DNA of 64,000 nt from Pelobacter sp. UBA6093. Lineage in GTDB: Bacteria > Desulfobacterota > Desulfuromonadia > Desulfuromonadales > Syntrophotaleaceae. Every line of letters starts with the position of its first letter. Positions within the stretch are counted from its first letter, which is position 1. Positions 59,224 to 64,000 of this stretch are shown here, piece after piece. Under the pieces are notes generated by a model. The model saw only the letters and a list, made by a program, of their open reading frames with translations. It was not told where the DNA came from and ran no database searches. Location: the NCBI GenBank assembly GCA_002435955.1, contig DIWZ01000033.1, forward strand, positions 26,055 to 90,054. The letters are read 5' to 3'. The position numbers and the translations under genes were made by a program.

Positions 59224-60814
59224 GATCACCTGCTTCGCCGGCAGTATTATGCGGTCCCCAGCCGCCACCACCGGGCGTTTCGATGATGAGCACATCGCCG
59301 GAGCGACCGGCCAGGGAACATTTCCCCGGCAGTTCCAGCAGCTGGCCTTCGCGCAGCAGGGCATTGCGCCCCGGCCGGCCCGGCGCTCCGCCGGCCAATC
59401 CGTAGGGGCCTTGGTTGCGACGGTCGCTGATAATGGTGATCTGGGCCGCGTCGAGCAATTCCAGCTCCCTGACGATACCATTCCCGCCGGGGTGCTGCCC
59501 GGCTCCCCCCGAACCGTCGCGCAGGGCATAGCGCCGCATCCGCAGGGGATAGGCGTGTTCAAGGGCTTCGATCGGGGTGTTGAGGGTGTTGGTCATATGC
59601 GTTTGCAGTCCGCTGGCCCCCCGTCCCCGGGGCCCGCCGCCGGCGCCGCCGGCAATGGTTTCGTAATAGGCGAACAGCTGTTGGCTGCGTGGATCGACCC
59701 CGCCGATGGTCAGATTGTTCATGCTCCCGCAGCTGGCCGCCGGAATACGCGCGGGCAGCGCCTGGGCCAGTGCGCCGAGCAGTACATCGACGATACGCTG
59801 GGAGGTTTCCACGTTGCCGCCGGCTACCGCTGCCGGGAAGGTGCAATCGACCACCGTGCCCGGTACGGTTCGCACCGCTATCGGGCGCATACATCCGGCG
59901 CTGCCGGGTATATCCTCCGGTGCCAGCAGGCGAAACACGTAAAATACCGCCGACAGGGTAATGGCTCGTACGGCATTGACACAGCCGGCGACCTGGGCCG
60001 CGCAGGCGGAAAAATCGATATGCACGCGACTGCCGGCTACTGTCAGTTGGCAGCGGATCGGTATCGGTCCGTGACCGGCCCCGTCATCGTCCAATACGTC
60101 TTCGAAGCGATAGCAGCCGTCGGGGATCGCTGCGATCACGGAGGCCATCAGGGTTTCTCCGTAATCGAGCAGGGCCTGGCCGTAACAGGTGGTCTCGGAC
60201 AGCCCGTATCGGTCGATTATTTCGAGCAGGCGGCGTTCGCCGACCCGGTTGGCGGCAATCTGCGCATTCAGGTCGCCTTCCCGCTCGACCGGGGTTCGCA
60301 CATTAGCCAGCAGGACCGCCAATAATTCCCCATCGAGACGACCCTGGCGCACGATCCTGACCGGCGGAATGCGCAGCCCTTCCTGAAAGATTTCCGTCGA
60401 TAGCGGCAGGGATCCGGCACTGATACCGCCGACATCGGCGTGATGCGCGCGGTTGGCGAGGTAAAACGCCGGCGACGAACCGCCGTGGAAGATCGGCATG
60501 ACCAGGGTGATGTCAGGCAGGTGGGTGCCGCCGCAATAAGGATCGTTGAGCATGACCATATCCCCGGGCTCCAGATCGACACGGCGGATGGCCGCAGCGA
60601 CCGACAGCGGCATCGACCCCAGATGTACCGGGATGTGAGCAGCCTGGGCCAGCATTTCGCCATCGCGGTCGAACAGGGCACAGGAGAAATCGCGCCGCTC
60701 CTTGATATTGGGGGAGAAGGCGGTACGCTGCAGCACCGCGCCCATTTCCTCGGTAAGAGATGCAAAGCGGTTTTTCAGCACTTCAAGGCGAATGGGATCG
60801 ATGGCTGCGCTCAT
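59216..60814 (-). CDS. hyuB: Hydantoinase B/oxoprolinase family protein
   Basis: A 532-aa subunit beginning MSAAIDPIRLEVLKNRF, followed by AVLQRTAFSPNIKERRDFSC and LNDPYCGGTHLPDITLV, all typical of HyuB/acetone-carboxylase alpha-like proteins. The C-terminus holds GGNGIVRELELLD and IIETPGGGGWG. GGGGGCAAGT precedes the ATG at 60814, which overlaps hyuA (ATGA). It likely forms an ATP-dependent hydrolase or carboxylase complex with HyuA. Confidence 0.9.
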   Translation of the reverse strand: MSAAIDPIRLEVLKNRFASLTEEMGAVLQRTAFSPNIKERRDFSCALFDRDGEMLAQAAHIPVHLGSMPLSVAAAIRRVDLEPGDMVMLNDPYCGGTHLPDITLVMPIFHGGSSPAFYLANRAHHADVGGISAGSLPLSTEIFQEGLRIPPVRIVRQGRLDGELLAVLLANVRTPVEREGDLNAQIAANRVGERRLLEIIDRYGLSETTCYGQALLDYGETLMASVIAAIPDGCYRFEDVLDDDGAGHGPIPIRCQLTVAGSRVHIDFSACAAQVAGCVNAVRAITLSAVFYVFRLLAPEDIPGSAGCMRPIAVRTVPGTVVDCTFPAAVAGGNVETSQRIVDVLLGALAQALPARIPAASCGSMNNLTIGGVDPRSQQLFAYYETIAGGAGGGPRGRGASGLQTHMTNTLNTPIEALEHAYPLRMRRYALRDGSGGAGQHPGGNGIVRELELLDAAQITIISDRRNQGPYGLAGGAPGRPGRNALLREGQLLELPGKCSLAGRSGDVLIIETPGGGGWGPHNTAGEAGDHG

Positions 60815-62793
60815 ACTTGCCCCCGTTGCAGAATCAGGTTGCCCTGAGTGTCGACCTGCGCCCGCCAATTTGGGGCAAGGACATGGGTTGCCGTGTCCTC
60901 GACGATCAACGCCGGTCCGTGCAAAACACTGCCGCTGGACAGATCGCCGCGATGGTAGACGGGCCATTTTGCCTCGTCACCTTTCCACACCACCCTGCCG
61001 GTTGCCACGGGTTGCGGCGAACCGGCGCGATCGATGCCGCTGCTTAAATCAGGCCGCGGTCCACGGCCGACAGCGCGCAAACGCAGGGTAACGATCTCCA
61101 GCTCACGCTGCTGGTCGTGAAAGCCGTAGAGGCTCTGGTAGCGCTGGTGGAAGGCAGCGCGGAAATTATCCTGCAGGGGGATGGTGAGTTCAAAGGATTG
61201 TCCACGATAGCGCATGTCCAGCGCTCGTTCCAGCTGCAAGGCGTCGCCCGGAACCCCTTCGGTGGCCATATCGCACCGGGCGCGGTTTTCCAGGGGAGCA
61301 AACAGCGCCTGCAGGGTGACCGCAGAGGTCTCTCCGGAGCACAGCACCGAAATGGAATAATCGCGGATTACGTCGGCCAGCACCAGACCGACGGCCGACA
61401 GTAAGCCCGGATGTGCCGGAATCAACGCTTGCAAAATGCCCAGCGTATCGGCCAGCGAACAGACGTGCAGGCCGCCGGCGCCGCCGAACGGCAACAGGGT
61501 GAATTCGCGCGGATCATGACCTTTTGCCACCGATACCACCCGCAAGGCGCCGGCCATGGTCGCCTCGGCCACCTCCAGCACCCCTTCAGCCAGACGTCTG
61601 GCCGGCAGCCCGGCACGTCTGGCCAGTCGCTCAACCGCCTGCCGGCAACGCTCCTCGGCCAGCTGCATGCGGCCGCCGAGAAAACGGTCGGGCAGCAATC
61701 TGCCGAGATAGAGATTGGCATCCGTCACCGTTACCTCGCAGCCGCTGCCATAGCACACCGGCCCGGGATCGGCACCGGCGCTTTGCGGTCCGACCCGCAG
61801 CGCTCCGCCGGCGTCGATCCGGGCGATGGAGCCGCCGCCGGCGCCGACCGTGTGAATGTCGATCATCGGCACCTTGACCGGCCAACCGGCAAGAAGGGTT
61901 TCTGAGGTTACCGGTACTTCCCTGTCGCATAGCCCGACATCGGTACTGGTGCCCCCCATGTCAAAGGTGATGATACGCTCAAAACCGGCGTTCCGGGCCG
62001 TGACAAAGGCTCCGATCATCCCTGCGGCCGGACCGGACAGGATGGTGCGCACCGCCTCGCTGCCGGCCGTTTGGGCGTGGATGGCGCCGCCGTTGCTCTG
62101 CATGATGCGCAGCGTGCGCCCCTGCAAACCCTGCTGCAGATGCTGCAGATAACGCCCCATAACCGGCGAGACGGCGGCATTGACCGCGGTGGTGGACGCC
62201 CGTTCGAATTCGCGATATTCCGGCAATACCAGGTGCGAGGCTGACACCAGCAGGCCGGCTTGCTGCAGGGCGTGCTGCAATCTCTGCTCATGCGCCGGGT
62301 TGGCGTAGGCATGCAGCAGGCAGATCGCCACCGACGTACAACCGCTGGCCAGGACGCGAGTTACCACCCGGTGAATTTCGGCATCTTCCAGGGGTTCGGC
62401 GACAGTGCCGTCAGCCTGTACCCGTTCCCGTACCTCCACCACACAATCGCGCGATACCAAGGTCGGGCGCGCAACAGGGTGCAAGGCATAGAGCTGCGAA
62501 CGGTGCTGCCGCCCGATATGCAGGATATCCCCGAAACCTTCCGTGGTTACCAGTGCCACCGGCGCACCTTTGCCCTCCAGCAAGGCATTGGTGGCCACCG
62601 TCGAGCCGTGAAAAATCAGGGCCTGTTCCTCACCGAGCAGAAAACGGACCCCTTCAAGGACCGCCCGCGACGGGTCGTCGGGAGTGGAAGGGAGCTTGTA
62701 GGTGCGCACCCGGGGGCCGTCGACCAGTACCAGATCGGTAAAAGTGCCGCCGGTATCGACCCCGAGCAGTCGCTGTTTCGGTTGGTTCGTCAC
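60811..62793 (-). CDS. hyuA: Hydantoinase A/oxoprolinase family protein
   Basis: A 660-aa subunit with the actin-like ATPase N-terminus GVDTGGTFTDLVLVDG, the phosphate loop DMGGTSTDVGLCD, and TVGAGGGSIARIDAGGALRVG, which contains conserved metal or phosphate ligands. Members hydrolyse 5-oxoproline or hydantoins, or serve in acetophenone/acetone carboxylases. It starts with GTG at 62793. It is first in the hyuA-hyuB-ubiD overlapping operon. Confidence 0.92.
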   Translation of the reverse strand: MTNQPKQRLLGVDTGGTFTDLVLVDGPRVRTYKLPSTPDDPSRAVLEGVRFLLGEEQALIFHGSTVATNALLEGKGAPVALVTTEGFGDILHIGRQHRSQLYALHPVARPTLVSRDCVVEVRERVQADGTVAEPLEDAEIHRVVTRVLASGCTSVAICLLHAYANPAHEQRLQHALQQAGLLVSASHLVLPEYREFERASTTAVNAAVSPVMGRYLQHLQQGLQGRTLRIMQSNGGAIHAQTAGSEAVRTILSGPAAGMIGAFVTARNAGFERIITFDMGGTSTDVGLCDREVPVTSETLLAGWPVKVPMIDIHTVGAGGGSIARIDAGGALRVGPQSAGADPGPVCYGSGCEVTVTDANLYLGRLLPDRFLGGRMQLAEERCRQAVERLARRAGLPARRLAEGVLEVAEATMAGALRVVSVAKGHDPREFTLLPFGGAGGLHVCSLADTLGILQALIPAHPGLLSAVGLVLADVIRDYSISVLCSGETSAVTLQALFAPLENRARCDMATEGVPGDALQLERALDMRYRGQSFELTIPLQDNFRAAFHQRYQSLYGFHDQQRELEIVTLRLRAVGRGPRPDLSSGIDRAGSPQPVATGRVVWKGDEAKWPVYHRGDLSSGSVLHGPALIVEDTATHVLAPNWRAQVDTQGNLILQRGQV

Positions 62794-62812
62794 ACTGGTA
62801 CCCTTTGCCTGA

Positions 62813-63763
62813 TCAGGACGTTTCAGAAGGTTTATCCAGTTGGGCGGCCAGAACCGTAGCCTGGCGATGCCCGGGATGCAGGGACAGAACCTCGTTCAGG
62901 GCTTCGCGGGCCTCTTTATGGGAGCCCAAACGTGCCTGGCATTCCGCCAGGTGCAACCAGCCTTCGGCATCGCGTGGATTCAATTCCAATGCCTGGCGAT
63001 AGGCCTCAACCGCTTTTTCCAGCTGGCCGGCCCGCCGTCGCGTCTCGCCCAGCATGAAATAGGCGGGCGTAAAGCGGGGGCTGTTGGAGGCAGTCTTTTC
63101 GAATTGGGCAGCGGATTCTTCCAGCTCGCCATGACGCAACAGCGCCATGCCCAGCTCGAAACAGGCTTCGGTATAGTCGGGGCTGGCTTGCTCGACTTCG
63201 CGGAACAGCCGGATGGCCTGTGCGTTATCGCCTTGCTGGGAATGAATCATCCCGAGGATGAAAAGAGCCCTGGTGTATTTGGGATTGAGCCGGATGGCGT
63301 CGTCAAGAGCGGCCTGCGCCCGCGCCAGATCGGATTGTCGCAGATAGGATAATCCCAGCCTGTAGCAGGTTTCGGCACTGGCGGGGTTGACTTGCAGTGC
63401 CTGGCGAAAACTTTCGACACTGGCCGCAAGATCCCCCAGGCCGTACTGTGCCAGACCGAGTTTGAACAGGATGCGAAAGGGTTCCCGGGTTTTGCTCAAG
63501 GCCGACCGAAAGGCTTTGATGGCACGGGGAAGATCGCCCTGATCATAAAGCGCCAGGCCGATGTAGTAGTGGGCCTGGCTGAAGGCGGGATCCAGCTTCA
63601 GGGCCTCATACCAGAGTGCCAGCGCCTGTTCGACCTGTCCGCGATGGTAGAGGTCGACCGCTTCGTCATGCAGGGACCGGGCGTCACGCTCGAGTTTTAC
63701 CCCGCATAATTCACAGAATCTGGCCTGCTTCGAAACAACCGCCTGACAACGGGGGCAGCGCAT
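62813..63763 (-). CDS. Zinc-ribbon TPR protein
   Basis: A 316-aa protein. The N-terminal zinc ribbon (MRCPRCQAVVSKQARFCELCG) has two C-X2-C pairs. It is followed by about seven tetratricopeptide repeats, for example ALALWYEALKLDPAFSQAHY, AIKAFRSALSKTREPFRI, SVESFRQALQVNPASAET and AVEAYRQALELNPRDAEG. It has no signal peptide or membrane helix, so it is probably a cytoplasmic scaffold. It lies 19 bases upstream of hyuA on the same strand and may be co-transcribed. Confidence 0.85.
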   Translation of the reverse strand: MRCPRCQAVVSKQARFCELCGVKLERDARSLHDEAVDLYHRGQVEQALALWYEALKLDPAFSQAHYYIGLALYDQGDLPRAIKAFRSALSKTREPFRILFKLGLAQYGLGDLAASVESFRQALQVNPASAETCYRLGLSYLRQSDLARAQAALDDAIRLNPKYTRALFILGMIHSQQGDNAQAIRLFREVEQASPDYTEACFELGMALLRHGELEESAAQFEKTASNSPRFTPAYFMLGETRRRAGQLEKAVEAYRQALELNPRDAEGWLHLAECQARLGSHKEAREALNEVLSLHPGHRQATVLAAQLDKPSETS

Positions 63764-63827
63764 GACTTTTCCCTTTCAGTCGCCTGGTCAAGACCTGTCT
63801 CCTGTAAAACACTGCCGCCCTTGTCGA

Positions 63828-64000
63828 TTATTCCGACGTGGGAGCCTGTTTGGGGGACCGTCGCTGCCCGCCCCGCCGGCGACGAGGGCGGCGGCGAGCG
63901 CTGGGTTTGGAAGGATCGGAAGGCGGCGCATTAATCGCCGTGATGGCCTGCCGCCAATCCGCCAACTCATCGAGCTGTTGTTGTGACACTTCACACCAGA
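63828..64000 (-). CDS. 3' end of an unidentified gene (partial)
   Basis: An open frame enters from the right edge and stops at TAA 63828-63830. About 56 residues are visible: SQQQLDELADWRQAITA, then a Pro/Ser linker and an extremely Arg-rich tail (ARRRPRRRRGGQRRSPKQ). Such tails are common on RNA-binding proteins and helicases, but the family cannot be named from this piece. It is 64 bases upstream of the TPR gene. Confidence 0.55.
   Translation of the reverse strand, partial: WCEVSQQQLDELADWRQAITAINAPPSDPSKPSARRRPRRRRGGQRRSPKQAPTSE

Noticed and set aside
59078..60325. 415-residue ORF antisense to hyuB
   Set aside because: GC-rich shadow of the hydantoinase gene.

Overview
The window looks like the replication-origin region of a Gram-negative anaerobe of the Desulfuromonadales type (Pelobacter/Syntrophotalea or Geobacter relatives). 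This rests on a dnaA-dnaN-recF-gyrB-gyrA block diverging from rpmH-rnpA-yidD-yidC-mnmE-mnmG-rsmG-parA-parB-bactofilin, futalosine-pathway menaquinone genes (mqnB, mqnD), outer-membrane porins and Slp-type lipoproteins. The species assignment is inference; no search was run.

Layout. 1-4300 (mostly minus): archease, a BCAM0308-type zinc protein, atpI/atpZ-like genes detached from any ATP synthase operon, an HD-GYP protein and an aminotransferase. 4300-10700: a 141-bp structured repeat, a possible small gene with its own terminator, penicillin-binding protein 1A, endonuclease III, an EEP-family protein, gpsA and a TPR membrane protein overlapping gyrA. 10600-19450 (minus): gyrA, gyrB, recF, dnaN, dnaA. 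The dnaN-dnaA gap carries DnaA boxes, TAG trinucleotide repeats (a DnaA-trio) and AT-rich DNA, so it is the best oriC candidate. The dnaA-rpmH gap carries further boxes, which resembles a bipartite origin. 19700-28900 (plus): ribosomal protein L34, RNase P protein, YidD, YidC, the tRNA-modification genes, a perfect 16-bp parS between mnmE and mnmG, parAB and a bactofilin.

28900-37300: dinB, a TIM-barrel enzyme, a decayed potassium-channel gene, gshA, transketolase and an ECF sigma/anti-sigma/DUF3106 operon. 37400-43600 (minus): an FG-GAP repeat protein, two outer-membrane porins and a thioredoxin-like protein. 43800-46500: an unknown gene followed by mqnB and mqnD. 46900-53900 (minus): serA, a small Cys-rich protein, DAHP synthase preceded by a Phe-rich leader peptide and attenuator, OtsA, a TreT-like glycosyltransferase and a DUF5752 protein. 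54100-54900 (plus): tRNA-Phe and a YkgJ-type protein. 55000-64000 (minus): a SYLF protein, two Slp lipoproteins, a corrinoid adenosyltransferase, an overlapping hyuA-hyuB-ubiD operon, a zinc-ribbon TPR protein and the 3' end of one more gene.

The most notable non-coding signals are the Phe leader/attenuator in front of DAHP synthase (50144-50312), the DnaA-trio origin (17846-18090), the parS site, and three families of short dispersed elements with inverted-repeat ends (4372/56385, 22587/53891, 39121/46621). A 26-bp repeat also lies at the deletion junction of the potassium-channel pseudogene.
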